Source of the DNA: RUG11551 sp045586185
Lineage (GTDB): Bacteria > Planctomycetota > Planctomycetia > Pirellulales > Thermoguttaceae
Reading direction: 5' to 3'
Length of the DNA stretch: 64,000 nt
NCBI GenBank assembly: GCA_045586185.1
Contig: JAZMZV010000233.1
Coordinates: 8,351-72,350, forward strand
The notes under the pieces were generated by a model. That model was not told where the DNA came from and did no database searches. It was given only the letters and a program-made list of their open reading frames with translations. Positions 25,939 through 34,736 of this stretch are shown piece after piece. The position numbers and the translations under genes are program-made. Within the stretch, counting starts at the first letter, position 1. Each line of letters opens with the position of its first letter.

Positions 25939-26025
25939 AGTTAGGGAGTGTGAAATGGGGAGCAGGGAGAAGGAATCTGTTTTGCCAAAGGCGAAAAAAT
26001 GTTTCCGATCCCCTGTTCCCTATTC
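25939..26025. repeat. GGGAGTA-type element between rex and comF, overlapping the rex stop
   Basis: Arm 1 (plus strand) TTAGGGAGTGTGAAATGGGG, core TTTGCCAAAGGCGAAA, arm 2 CCCCTGTTCCCTATTCC. The element begins at the comF ATG and its far arm supplies the stop codon of rex (TAG within GGAATAGGGAA on the minus strand), so the last residues of Rex come from the repeat. Confidence 0.8.
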
Positions 26026-26715
26026 CTTAAATTGTTCTCCTGTTTTCCTCTCTTCCGCCAGCATGCTTTTAACTTTGCTGCTCAGCACGGCAAAAGAGCT
26101 TGACAATTGAACCGTTTCACAAACAACGTTAGAAGGTACAGACAAGCGAACAGGCGAATAATTCCAAATCGCCCGAATTCCCGCCTTGACCATTTTATCT
26201 GTAACAAATTGAGCAACGCTTTGCGGAACAGTAATAATCCCGATGACAATCTGGTTCTGTTCTACAAACCTCTCCAACTCGTCGAGTGAATAAACGGGAC
26301 AGGAACGAATGGACTTTCCGATTTTATTTTCGTCCACGTCGAACGCGGCGCAAATACTCAACCCGTGCTCGACAAATCCGGCATAGCCGAGAATCGCGCC
26401 GCCCAAAGCGCCCGCTCCAACCAGAACCGCTTTGCGCTGCTTGTCCCAACCGAGGAACGATTCTATCCGGCTAATCAGTTCGTCGATATTGTACCCGACT
26501 TTCGGACGACCGGCAATGCCAGTCATGGAAAGGTCTTTTCGAACCTGGACGCTGATAAGCCCCAAATCCTGAGCGATTCGCGTACACGACGCCTTCTCGA
26601 CGCCCTCTCGCTGATACAGCTTGAGCTGTCGAAGGTAGAGCGGCAATCGCTGTAAACTTGGGCTGGGATAGCCCTTTTTGTAATCTCGCTGTACGTTTTT
26701 TTCCGCTTTGTTCAT
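26020..26715 (-). CDS. rex: Redox-sensing transcriptional repressor Rex
   Basis: 231 residues. An N-terminal winged-helix (about 20-85; RLPLYLRQLKLYQREGVEKASCTRIAQDLGLISVQVRKDL) is followed by a Rossmann NAD(H)-binding domain (VGAGALGGA at about 97-105). Rex senses the NADH/NAD+ ratio and represses fermentation and respiration genes when NADH is low. The start ATG overlaps the hemG stop in an ATGA arrangement, so translation is probably coupled, linking redox sensing with haem biosynthesis. The last codons and stop are provided by a repeat element. Confidence 0.95.
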   Translation of the reverse strand: MNKAEKNVQRDYKKGYPSPSLQRLPLYLRQLKLYQREGVEKASCTRIAQDLGLISVQVRKDLSMTGIAGRPKVGYNIDELISRIESFLGWDKQRKAVLVGAGALGGAILGYAGFVEHGLSICAAFDVDENKIGKSIRSCPVYSLDELERFVEQNQIVIGIITVPQSVAQFVTDKMVKAGIRAIWNYSPVRLSVPSNVVCETVQLSSSFAVLSSKVKSMLAEERKTGEQFKE

Positions 26716-28208
26716 GATTGTTTAATTCCTAATTGTTCAGCAGCCTGTTCGCCGGAATGAATACAGGCAGGAACGCCAACGCCGCGATACGAATTCCCTG
26801 CCAGCGCCAAGCCGGGCATTGCGCTGACAAGCTGTTCAATTTCCGCAACTCGATCCAAATGACCAACGTAATACTGAGGCATTGTATTGGGCCAATGCGC
26901 GGTATGGACGGCATACGGCTGACCCTCAATTTTCAGCAGCGGGCGCATCTTTTCCACCAGCAATGGCGTCAACTGTTCATCTGGCATGACAGCCAAAGAC
27001 GAATCTCTTGCCCCGCCGGCAAAAACGCGAATCAACTGCGTCCCTTCCGGGGATCGGTGCGGGTACTTGTGAGTTGAAAAACTCATGGCTAAAATCGGGG
27101 AATGCTCGATTTCCGGGACAACCGCACCCATGCCGTCCATGGGGTGATGAATCTGCTCGTTCTTAAACGCCATCGACGCGATTGCCGTGCCGGTGTGACC
27201 GATTCCTCCGAGCAGTTCTCCCAGCCGGGCGTTTATCGGCGCTAACAATTCCTGAGCGTTATACGATGGCGCTGCGACGATAACTCCGTCAAACAGCTCC
27301 GTCCACGTTTGACGTTCTGATTCCGGTTTGTCCTGACCATCCTGCCATGTAACGCGCCAGACGGGGCGTCCGGCTGACGACGATTCCTGACTCAAACTTG
27401 TAACGCGGCAATTCAGATTGAACGTTCCCTGGGGAAGTTTTTCGACAATTGTATTGCTCATCAGCGAAAAGCCGCCTTTGAGGGTAACGAACATGCTGTA
27501 TCGAGGACCGCTTTCTTTCCCCGCCTGAGCCGCCGCCTTTGCGTCTCGCGCCGCCTTGCGTCGTTTCGCCATCTCCGCGCGCATAGCAATAATCAGGCTG
27601 CGATGTTCCTTTTCCATTTCGCGAAAACGCTCCATCGTTGCCAGGACGCTAAGTTCTTCCAGATTTGCGCCGTAGACCCCGGAAACCAACGGTTCGATGA
27701 GACGCTCAAAGACTTCTTTTCCCAGTCGTCGACGTCCGAATTGAGCCATGCTTTCGTCCGCGTCGTCCTTTTTACGGGGGATGAAAAGCTCCAGCCCCGC
27801 CCGGATTTTGCCCAACGGGCTGAGAAGCCCCGTTGTCGCCAAGGGCCACATTTTGGTCGGAGCCATCATCAAAAAGCCTTCCGGCAGTTTATGCAAGCGA
27901 TTCCGGAACACGACAAACGTCTGTCGATACTGAGAACTCGTCGTAACGAGCTGATCGGAAATCCCGAGCCGTTTGCACAAGTCCAAACCCCACGGAACGG
28001 TCGTGATGAAATTGTCCGCCCCTTCTTCGATTTCCAGGCCGTCTTTGATAACCGTATTGAGAACCCCGCCGACTCGCGGTCGGGGGTCAAAAACGCTGAT
28101 TGACGTCTCCGGGCTGAGTTCATGTATATGAAACGCCGCCGCCAGACCGGAAATTCCCGCTCCGATAACAGCGATGCGTCTGCAGGTTGATTTATTATCT
28201 TGAGACAT
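26712..28208 (-). CDS. hemG: Protoporphyrinogen/coproporphyrinogen oxidase, HemY type
   Basis: 498 residues, in the range of the family. N-terminal FAD-binding motif GAGISGLAAAF (about 16-26), EEGADNFITT (about 57-66) and a C-terminal GNSYRGVGVPACIHSG that is diagnostic for HemY-type oxidases. It oxidises a porphyrinogen in the last steps of haem synthesis using FAD; which of the two substrates is used cannot be decided. A charged Ala/Lys segment (about 215-235) looks like a lineage-specific insertion. The ATG lies next to a repeat (28215-28298), without a Shine-Dalgarno site. It overlaps rex by 4 bp. Confidence 0.93.
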   Translation of the reverse strand: MSQDNKSTCRRIAVIGAGISGLAAAFHIHELSPETSISVFDPRPRVGGVLNTVIKDGLEIEEGADNFITTVPWGLDLCKRLGISDQLVTTSSQYRQTFVVFRNRLHKLPEGFLMMAPTKMWPLATTGLLSPLGKIRAGLELFIPRKKDDADESMAQFGRRRLGKEVFERLIEPLVSGVYGANLEELSVLATMERFREMEKEHRSLIIAMRAEMAKRRKAARDAKAAAQAGKESGPRYSMFVTLKGGFSLMSNTIVEKLPQGTFNLNCRVTSLSQESSSAGRPVWRVTWQDGQDKPESERQTWTELFDGVIVAAPSYNAQELLAPINARLGELLGGIGHTGTAIASMAFKNEQIHHPMDGMGAVVPEIEHSPILAMSFSTHKYPHRSPEGTQLIRVFAGGARDSSLAVMPDEQLTPLLVEKMRPLLKIEGQPYAVHTAHWPNTMPQYYVGHLDRVAEIEQLVSAMPGLALAGNSYRGVGVPACIHSGEQAAEQLGIKQS

Positions 28209-28214
28209 GTAAAA

Positions 28215-28298
28215 ATTAGTGGTTAGTTATTAGTTGTAAGTGGTTAGTAAGTCGCTTTGCGCCCTTACCACTGAATACTTACCACTTGCCGCTACCCC
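28215..28298. repeat. AGTGGTTAGT-type palindromic element upstream of hemG
   Basis: Units ATTAGTGGTTAGT and TAAGTGGTTAGT, a core AAGTCGCTTTGCGCCC, then inverted units TTACCACTGAATACTTACCA. The first arm begins 6 bp from the hemG start codon. Related elements: 42746, 43665 and 62907. Confidence 0.85.
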
Positions 28299-28695
28299 TG
28301 CATTATATCCCTTTTCAATTTTAAAGCAATAAATTTTTATCGATTTTTAGAAAAAAAAGAGCATATTTATTTGACTATTTAATAAATTGATTTTGCTTAT
28401 TATCCCCCGATTTGAAAATGTGTAGCGTAGTTGTGGCAAGATGGCGAAGATAGGGGGTGCTCAATTGCAATTTAAGCTTCAAAAATGTATGTCATTTTAG
28501 GATAAAATCTGCTGGTTGTCAGATAATAAACTCATCGGCGCAGCCCAAGAAATATTTGCCGCTCCCTTCCATTATTTTCGTATCTTTGTATAATAACTGC
28601 AAGCTGTTTGAAGCACAAAGCAAAAGGCGAGAAGCAGGAGGCTGCCGCCTTGTTTCACAACAGCTATCTATTCCCTGTTTTCAATCCTAAACCCC
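28299..28695. other. Gene-free stretch before dnaE
   Basis: About 400 bp. First half is AT-rich, second half mixed. No tRNA, hairpin-plus-T-tract or reading frame with coding character was found. There is no Shine-Dalgarno site before the dnaE ATG. A small RNA between about 28410 and 28560 cannot be excluded, but nothing supports one. Confidence 0.4.
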
Positions 28696-31600
28696 ATGAC
28701 CGGACCCTTTACACATCTTCATTGTCATAGCGAATATTCCCTTTTAGACGGCGCAGGAACTCTGGACGGGCTGCTGTCGCGCGCCAAAGAGCTTGGCATG
28801 ACGTCTCTGGCGCTGACTGACCATGGCAACCTGTACGGCGCGCTGAAATTCTATGAAATGGCAAAAAGCATGGATATTCACCCGGTTTTGGGGTACGAAG
28901 CGTACGTTGCGCCGGGCGACAGAAGACTTCACACCGGCGGCATGAAAGGGTCAAACTTCCACTTGACCATGCTGGCGATGAACATGACCGGGTTTAACAA
29001 CCTTATCAAACTGGCGTCGCTGGCGTTTTTGGAAGGGTACTACTACAAGCCGAGAATCGACAAGGAACTGCTCAAGCAGTACAACGAGGGGATTATTGTT
29101 CTGTCCGGCTGTTTGGGCGGCGAAATCAATCAGCTGCTCATTTCTCCAACCGGCGCGGCGATTGAACAGGCGGAAGAGGTTGCCAACTGGTATCGAGACG
29201 TTTTCGGCGACCGCTATTATTTTGAAATCCAGAACAACGACATTCCCGAACAGGCGATCGCGATGAAGCACATGGTTGAGATGTCCAAGCGAATGAACAT
29301 CCCGCTTGTTGCCACGTCTGACGTCCATTATATCAAACAGGAAGACGCGCCGGTGCAGGACATTCTCTTGTGCGTCAATACGAAGTCGCTCCGGTCGGAA
29401 CAGAACCGAATGCGAATGGAAACAGACCAGTTCTTCCTTCGGTCGCCGGAACAGATGTACGAGAAATTCCCGGGGTTCGAGGACGCTGTGGCGCGGTCGG
29501 ACGAAATCGCCCAACGGTGCGACGTGGACTGGAAACTCGGTCAGCGGTACTTCCCCGTCTTCACCCCGCCGGACGGCAAGACGTCTCAGGAATACCTGTG
29601 GGACTTGTGCATCGAGGGTCTGAAAAAGAACTACGCCAACAACCCCAAGCGCTACAAAGACGGAAAACTGTCACAGGAAGTTCTCGACCGTCTCAAGAGA
29701 GAACACGACGTTATCAACAAGCTGGGATTTCCCAACTACTTTTTGATCGTTTGGGACTACGTGCATTTCGCCCGGGAAAAGGGGATTGAATGCACCGCCA
29801 GAGGTTCCGGCGTCGGCGCGCTGACAAGTTACGCCCTGGGCATCAGCCGGGTCTGCCCGCTGGAATATAACTTGCTGTTTGAACGATTCCTGGACGAGAA
29901 CCGAACGGAGGCGCCTGATATCGATGTCGACTTCGAACAGGCGCGCCGGGCGGAAGTCATTCAGTACGTCAAAGACCGCTACGGGGAAGACCACGTCGCT
30001 CAGATCGGGACGTACGGCACGATGGCGGCGAAAAACGCGATCAAAGACGTTGGCCGCGCGCTGGGAATCTCGCTCAACGAGGTGTCGATGTGTACGTCTA
30101 AAATTCCCGACGCTCCGCATACGACCATCAAAAAGACGCTGGCTGAAAGCCCGGACTTCAAAGCAATATACGACAACGACCCCACGCTTCACGATTTAAT
30201 CGACCTGGCGATGAGAACCGAGGGTTTGACGCGCCAGTGCGGCACGCACGCCTGCGCCGTCGTTATTGGCGGCGACGCTATCGACAAGTTTATTCCTCTG
30301 ATGACCGTCAGTGGAAAAGAGGACTATGTAACGCAATGGGAAGGCTGTGACGTCGAAAAAGCCGGCTTGCTGAAAATGGACTTCCTCGGCTTGAGAAACC
30401 TCTCGATTCTGACCGACTCCGTTCGACTTATCAAGCAGACGACCGGGAAAGAGCTCGACGTTTACAACTTGCCGCTGGACGACAAACCGTCTTACGACCT
30501 GCTGTGCCGCGGGGAATCCAAGGGCGTATTTCAGCTGGAATCCGGCGGAATGCGCGACCTGCTTAAGCGTATGAAGCCGGACAACATCCGCGACATCATC
30601 GCTATTTTGGCGCTGTATCGTCCCGGTCCGCTTGAAGGCGGCATGGTCGACACATACATCGAAGTCAAACATGGGCGTCAGGCGGCGGAGTACCTTCACC
30701 CGGTCATGAAAGAAGTTCTGGAAGAAACCAACGGCGTTATGGTTTATCAGGAACAGGTCATGCAGATTCTTTACAAGCTGGGCGAAATCCCGCTGGGCAA
30801 AGCGTACAAAGTTATTAAAGCCATCAGCAAAAAGAAACAGGCGATAATCGACGCCAATCACGAGGCGTTTGTCGAGGGCGCTCAGAAGAACGGCATGACC
30901 AAGGAAAACGCCGAGTCGGTTTGGGGTCTGATTATCAAGTTCGCCGGATACGGGTTCAATAAATCCCACACGACGGCGTACGCCATGATCGCGTATATCA
31001 CAGCGTATCTGAAATGTCACTATCCGGTAGAGTTCATGGCGGCTTTGCTGACCGGCGACCTTCTCAACCGTCAGTTTAACAAGAAAGACCCGACCGTCGA
31101 GCATATTGAAGACTGCAAACGCATGGGCGTTGAAGTCGTTCCGCCGTGCGTCAATACGATGGGGCCGACGTACCGCATTCAAGACGGTAAAATTCATTTC
31201 TGCGCCTGCGCGATTAAAAACTGCAACGAAGAAGCCGGGGCGGAAATTCGCCGCGAAGTTGAAGAAAACGGCCCGTTTGTTGACCTGTACGATTTCTGCG
31301 AACGCATCGACCAGAAAAAGGTTTCCAAGGCGGCTGTCGAATCGCTTATCAAAGCCGGCGCGTTTGACTGCTTCCACGCTCCGCGCGCTGCGATGATTGC
31401 GGCTCTGGACAATGCTTTTGCCTCCGGCGCCCGCGCTGCCAGAGACAAAGCCGCCGGACAGATGAGCATTTTCGGCGACATGGAAGAGGAGGACGGCGTC
31501 AAAACCGCTCAGCCGCTTCCCAAAGTCGAGGAATGGGACATCAAGGAAAAATGCGGCTACGAAAAAGAAACGCTGGGATTCTATATGTCTGCCCACCCGA

Positions 31601-32247
31601 TGGACGCCTACCGATCTCAGATTTCGTTTATGAGAACGCATACCGTTCCGGAAGCGCTGGCTTTGCCGGACAAGTCAACCGCGGTTTTGTGCGGCATGAT
31701 AACCGTTCTGAAAATCAGCTCCGTTCGCGAACCGAAACCGGGTCGTCCGTCGACGTTCGCCTCGTTCGACCTGGAAGATTTCGACGCCTCAATTCGCTGT
31801 AACGCCTGGCCGGAAGCGTACGCCAATCTGACGGAAATTATCGCCTCGGACGCCATCGTTGCCTGCGTGGGACGGATTGATAAACGCGACGGATCTGACA
31901 ACGCCAACTTTACCATCACAGACGTTTACAAGCTGGAAGAGATTGACGACCGATACGTTCGCAGCCTCGAACTGCGGCTGTCGGAAAAGGTTCACGGCCC
32001 AACAGTTGTCAACGACGTCAGCGACATTCTCAGCGGCTATCCCGGGGAAAAACCGTTGATCATGCGGTTCTACACCGCCGACGATCAATGCGTCGTTTTC
32101 GCGCCCAGCGCCAGAAAGTTCAACGTCTGTGACGAACTCCGCACCGCGTTGGAAACGCGAATCAACTCCAACGACATCAAGATTAACCTCGTCCGCCCGA
32201 ACATGCCAGCCAAAGAACCCCGAAAACGCTGGCAAAAAGCGAATTGA
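28696..32247 (+). CDS. dnaE: DNA polymerase III alpha subunit
   Basis: 1183 residues, full-length DnaE. Order: PHP domain (about 1-200; FTHLHCHSEYSLLDG, ALTDHGNLYG), polymerase palm with PDIDVDF (D408, D410) and KMDFLGLRNL (D562), which match the three catalytic Asp of the C family, then fingers (CGTHACAV; GFNKSHTTAYAMIAY), a helix-hairpin-helix region and a C-terminal OB domain (about 985-1060). It is the replicative polymerase. It stands alone, followed by a minus-strand operon. The PHP histidines appear intact, so a proofreading or metal-binding role for this domain is possible. Confidence 0.98.
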   Translation: MTGPFTHLHCHSEYSLLDGAGTLDGLLSRAKELGMTSLALTDHGNLYGALKFYEMAKSMDIHPVLGYEAYVAPGDRRLHTGGMKGSNFHLTMLAMNMTGFNNLIKLASLAFLEGYYYKPRIDKELLKQYNEGIIVLSGCLGGEINQLLISPTGAAIEQAEEVANWYRDVFGDRYYFEIQNNDIPEQAIAMKHMVEMSKRMNIPLVATSDVHYIKQEDAPVQDILLCVNTKSLRSEQNRMRMETDQFFLRSPEQMYEKFPGFEDAVARSDEIAQRCDVDWKLGQRYFPVFTPPDGKTSQEYLWDLCIEGLKKNYANNPKRYKDGKLSQEVLDRLKREHDVINKLGFPNYFLIVWDYVHFAREKGIECTARGSGVGALTSYALGISRVCPLEYNLLFERFLDENRTEAPDIDVDFEQARRAEVIQYVKDRYGEDHVAQIGTYGTMAAKNAIKDVGRALGISLNEVSMCTSKIPDAPHTTIKKTLAESPDFKAIYDNDPTLHDLIDLAMRTEGLTRQCGTHACAVVIGGDAIDKFIPLMTVSGKEDYVTQWEGCDVEKAGLLKMDFLGLRNLSILTDSVRLIKQTTGKELDVYNLPLDDKPSYDLLCRGESKGVFQLESGGMRDLLKRMKPDNIRDIIAILALYRPGPLEGGMVDTYIEVKHGRQAAEYLHPVMKEVLEETNGVMVYQEQVMQILYKLGEIPLGKAYKVIKAISKKKQAIIDANHEAFVEGAQKNGMTKENAESVWGLIIKFAGYGFNKSHTTAYAMIAYITAYLKCHYPVEFMAALLTGDLLNRQFNKKDPTVEHIEDCKRMGVEVVPPCVNTMGPTYRIQDGKIHFCACAIKNCNEEAGAEIRREVEENGPFVDLYDFCERIDQKKVSKAAVESLIKAGAFDCFHAPRAAMIAALDNAFASGARAARDKAAGQMSIFGDMEEEDGVKTAQPLPKVEEWDIKEKCGYEKETLGFYMSAHPMDAYRSQISFMRTHTVPEALALPDKSTAVLCGMITVLKISSVREPKPGRPSTFASFDLEDFDASIRCNAWPEAYANLTEIIASDAIVACVGRIDKRDGSDNANFTITDVYKLEEIDDRYVRSLELRLSEKVHGPTVVNDVSDILSGYPGEKPLIMRFYTADDQCVVFAPSARKFNVCDELRTALETRINSNDIKINLVRPNMPAKEPRKRWQKAN

Positions 32248-32283
32248 CAGAGAGCGTTTAACCCATCTCGTTTACACAGCGTG

Positions 32284-32305
32284 CGCGGCAACTGGCGCTG
32301 CCGCG
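32284..32305 (+). terminator. Weak terminator hairpin after dnaE
   Basis: CGCGGCA-N8-TGCCGCG, a perfect 7-bp stem 37 bp after the dnaE stop. There is no T tract, so it may act only with Rho or not at all. Confidence 0.3.
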
Positions 32306-32339
32306 GCGGCGTAAAGTTGGGGTTTGAGAATCTCCCTGA

Positions 32340-34013
32340 TTATTCAATCAGTTTTTTAGCTTCTATAACCAAATCCGCAACGTTTTCGTCTGTTTCGTAA
32401 AGGCGAATAATGCTGTTGACAATTCTTTCCGTTTGTTCCGGGTTGGTTTGTTTAAATTTTTTCGCTTCTTCAATTCTCTGGGAGATAGATTCCCTCAGAG
32501 GTTTGATTTCTTCTTCCAGACGAGATTCTATAATATCGATTTGTTTTTCAACGGATAGCAGACAAATGCGTTTGTCATACTCTCTTTTACCCATATCGGG
32601 TTTATATTCTGGAATAGAGTAAAAATCAGCTATCGCCTTTAATTCAACCAGAGCGTCTTCGGGTGCGGTTTCTGTCAGCTGCATTGCTTTGTAATACTGA
32701 CGTTCAAGGACGGTGTCTGGCGACCACGAACCAGTTCCAATCATGCGAGACTGAACGCGCCGCTGGAATCGATCGATATCGTATTCTTCCCGCCATAAAA
32801 GAATCGTTTCCGCTCGTTTATCGTTTGGAAAGCGATTGAGAAAAACGTTCATATTGTTATAGGCGGAATCCTTGTCGAAAAGCCGCGTTTGATTGATTCG
32901 GTCGTAAAGTTTGTCTGCGGTAAGCGGTTGAAGAAAGTACGCCAACATGGCGATGAATCCGATAAAAGCAAGCGCCCATCCCAACGCCGACACCCACGAG
33001 AACGAAGACTGGTGAGTCGGTTCCTGAATCGGTTCAACTTTAACAAACGAACTGCCTTTCGGAGCAGATTTTTGCTGCGGCTGTTCGATAATTTCAGGCT
33101 CGGTGTCGCTTAATTGTGAATCGCTCAGTTCGATTGTCGCATCCTCGACGTATTCGATAGCGTCGAGTTGACGAAGCAGCGCGCTGGCGGTTTGAATTCG
33201 TTTTTCCGGCTGAATTTCCAGCAGACGATTGAGAATGTTTTGAAAATCCTGTGGAATGGGAAAGTCTTTCCCGTCGCGAATTAACGGGACAATTTGCTCT
33301 TCCGCGTGCATTCGCTGAATTTCAGGCAGGGAGCGGCCTAAAAAAGGCGCGTGCCCGCACATAAGCGTATAGAAAACCGCGCCGAGAGAATACAGGTCAG
33401 CCAGCGCTGTAACGGGCTTTCCCAGCGCCTGTTCCGGAGCCATATACTGAACCGTGCCCACGACCGCTCCAAATCCGGTAAGTTGTTGACTGGAAAAAAC
33501 GCGGGCGATGCCGAAGTCCGTCAGCTTAACCGTTGGAGAGGGAGATTCGGGATTGGAAATGATGATGTTGCCCGGTTTGATGTCACGGTGGATGATGCCT
33601 CGCGCATGAGCGTAGGAAATGGCGGAAACGAGCTGTTTGGCGATTGCAAGCGTCTGCACCCAGGAAAAGAGCGTTCCCTTTTTAATAACGTCATGAAGCG
33701 ATTTTCCTTCGACCAGTTCCATGACGTAGTACATTTGTTCGTCCTCAACGCCGAAACCGAGAATGTGAACGACGTTGGGATGGTCAATCATTCGCAGAGC
33801 GGTTATTTCCTTGTCGAAGCGCTGAATTTCCTGAGCGCGTTCTTCCGGTTCGGAGGAATGAAGGGTCAAGGTTTTCAAAGCGACCTCTTCCACCGCGCCG
33901 GTAAGCGGGTTTAAATCGGACTCGTCTGTGGAATGCGCGGCGTAGACGACGCCCATGCCGCCGCGTCCGATTGTCCTGTCAATAACGTATTTCCCAATTT
34001 GCTGTTGTTCCAT
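32340..34013 (-). CDS. Membrane-anchored Ser/Thr protein kinase
   Basis: 557 residues. Complete Hanks-type kinase domain: glycine loop GRGGMG (16-21), Lys47, HRD (142-144; IIHRDIKPGN), DFG (166-168), APE (192-194). One membrane helix (about 340-363) leaves a C-terminal part of some 190 residues outside, predicted helical and rich in Glu/Arg (EEEIKPLRESISQRIEEAKKFKQ), perhaps a coiled-coil sensor. It is the last gene of a four-gene operon (Nif3-like, inactive protease, UPF0173 hydrolase, kinase) with gaps of 15-30 bp. The ligand and substrates are unknown; planctomycetes have many such kinases. Confidence 0.95.
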   Translation of the reverse strand: MEQQQIGKYVIDRTIGRGGMGVVYAAHSTDESDLNPLTGAVEEVALKTLTLHSSEPEERAQEIQRFDKEITALRMIDHPNVVHILGFGVEDEQMYYVMELVEGKSLHDVIKKGTLFSWVQTLAIAKQLVSAISYAHARGIIHRDIKPGNIIISNPESPSPTVKLTDFGIARVFSSQQLTGFGAVVGTVQYMAPEQALGKPVTALADLYSLGAVFYTLMCGHAPFLGRSLPEIQRMHAEEQIVPLIRDGKDFPIPQDFQNILNRLLEIQPEKRIQTASALLRQLDAIEYVEDATIELSDSQLSDTEPEIIEQPQQKSAPKGSSFVKVEPIQEPTHQSSFSWVSALGWALAFIGFIAMLAYFLQPLTADKLYDRINQTRLFDKDSAYNNMNVFLNRFPNDKRAETILLWREEYDIDRFQRRVQSRMIGTGSWSPDTVLERQYYKAMQLTETAPEDALVELKAIADFYSIPEYKPDMGKREYDKRICLLSVEKQIDIIESRLEEEIKPLRESISQRIEEAKKFKQTNPEQTERIVNSIIRLYETDENVADLVIEAKKLIE

Positions 34014-34028
34014 GACGCGATTAAAACG

Positions 34029-34706
34029 TTAGATTTCTTTGCATTCTCCGGGTTGAAACAGCACAGGAAGAACTTTTGCTTGATGGTGAACTTCCGTTGC
34101 CCACGCCATCGGATCCTGCTTGATTGGCTCCCAAGTGTTGTAATGTGACGGAATTGCCTTTTGGGGTTTAATGACCTTAATTGCCTCCAGGGCTTGTTCC
34201 GGCCCCATGGTAAAGCGGTCTCCAATGGGTACGATAGCGGCTTTGATCCCGGAACGTCCGATGAATTCCATATCGTTGAAATATCCGGTGTCTCCCGCGA
34301 CGTAGACTGATCCCTCTTTTGTATTGATGATAAATCCAACGGCAATTCCGCCGTAAGAACCGTCTGGCATTTGACTGGAATGTGACGCGAATGTAAACGT
34401 CACCGAACCGAAAGACGTCATAATCGTTCCGCCGGGGTTGCCTGGTTCTACAGAACGGACGCCTTTTTTCCCGAACCAGTTAACCAACTCGAAACAGCCG
34501 ATTAAAACAGCGTCAGGATGACATTTGCAAATTGAGACGACGTCTGAACAGTGGTCGGCGTGTCCGTGAGTGCAAAGGATATAATCGACCGGCAGCGCTT
34601 CGCCGATTTTACGAATGGATTCCGACGCAAAGAACGGGTCAATAAGAATCGACTTTCCGTCAACGTTCAAATGCCAACAGGCGTGTCCGAGCCAGGTTAG
34701 TTTCAT
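34029..34706 (-). CDS. UPF0173-family metal-dependent hydrolase
   Basis: 225 residues, a single metallo-beta-lactamase fold. The start MKLTWLGHACWHLNVDG and the motif HGHADHCSD (HxHxDH) are characteristic; GDTGYFNDM supplies the next ligand and a late His (SHYNTWEP) is present. UPF0173 members hydrolyse small molecules, but the substrate is unknown. It lies 30 bp after the protease-like gene and 15 bp before the kinase gene, so it is transcribed with them. Confidence 0.93.
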   Translation of the reverse strand: MKLTWLGHACWHLNVDGKSILIDPFFASESIRKIGEALPVDYILCTHGHADHCSDVVSICKCHPDAVLIGCFELVNWFGKKGVRSVEPGNPGGTIMTSFGSVTFTFASHSSQMPDGSYGGIAVGFIINTKEGSVYVAGDTGYFNDMEFIGRSGIKAAIVPIGDRFTMGPEQALEAIKVIKPQKAIPSHYNTWEPIKQDPMAWATEVHHQAKVLPVLFQPGECKEI

Positions 34707-34736
34707 GGGATTGCAAAAGTTACGTTGGAGTGTGGT

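Noticed and set aside
28410..28560. Possible small RNA upstream of dnaE
   Set aside because: No promoter, terminator or conserved structure could be supported by reading the sequence.
30196..31641. 481-codon minus-strand frame within dnaE
   Set aside because: dnaE is unambiguous on the plus strand with all catalytic motifs; the antisense frame is a by-product of codon bias.
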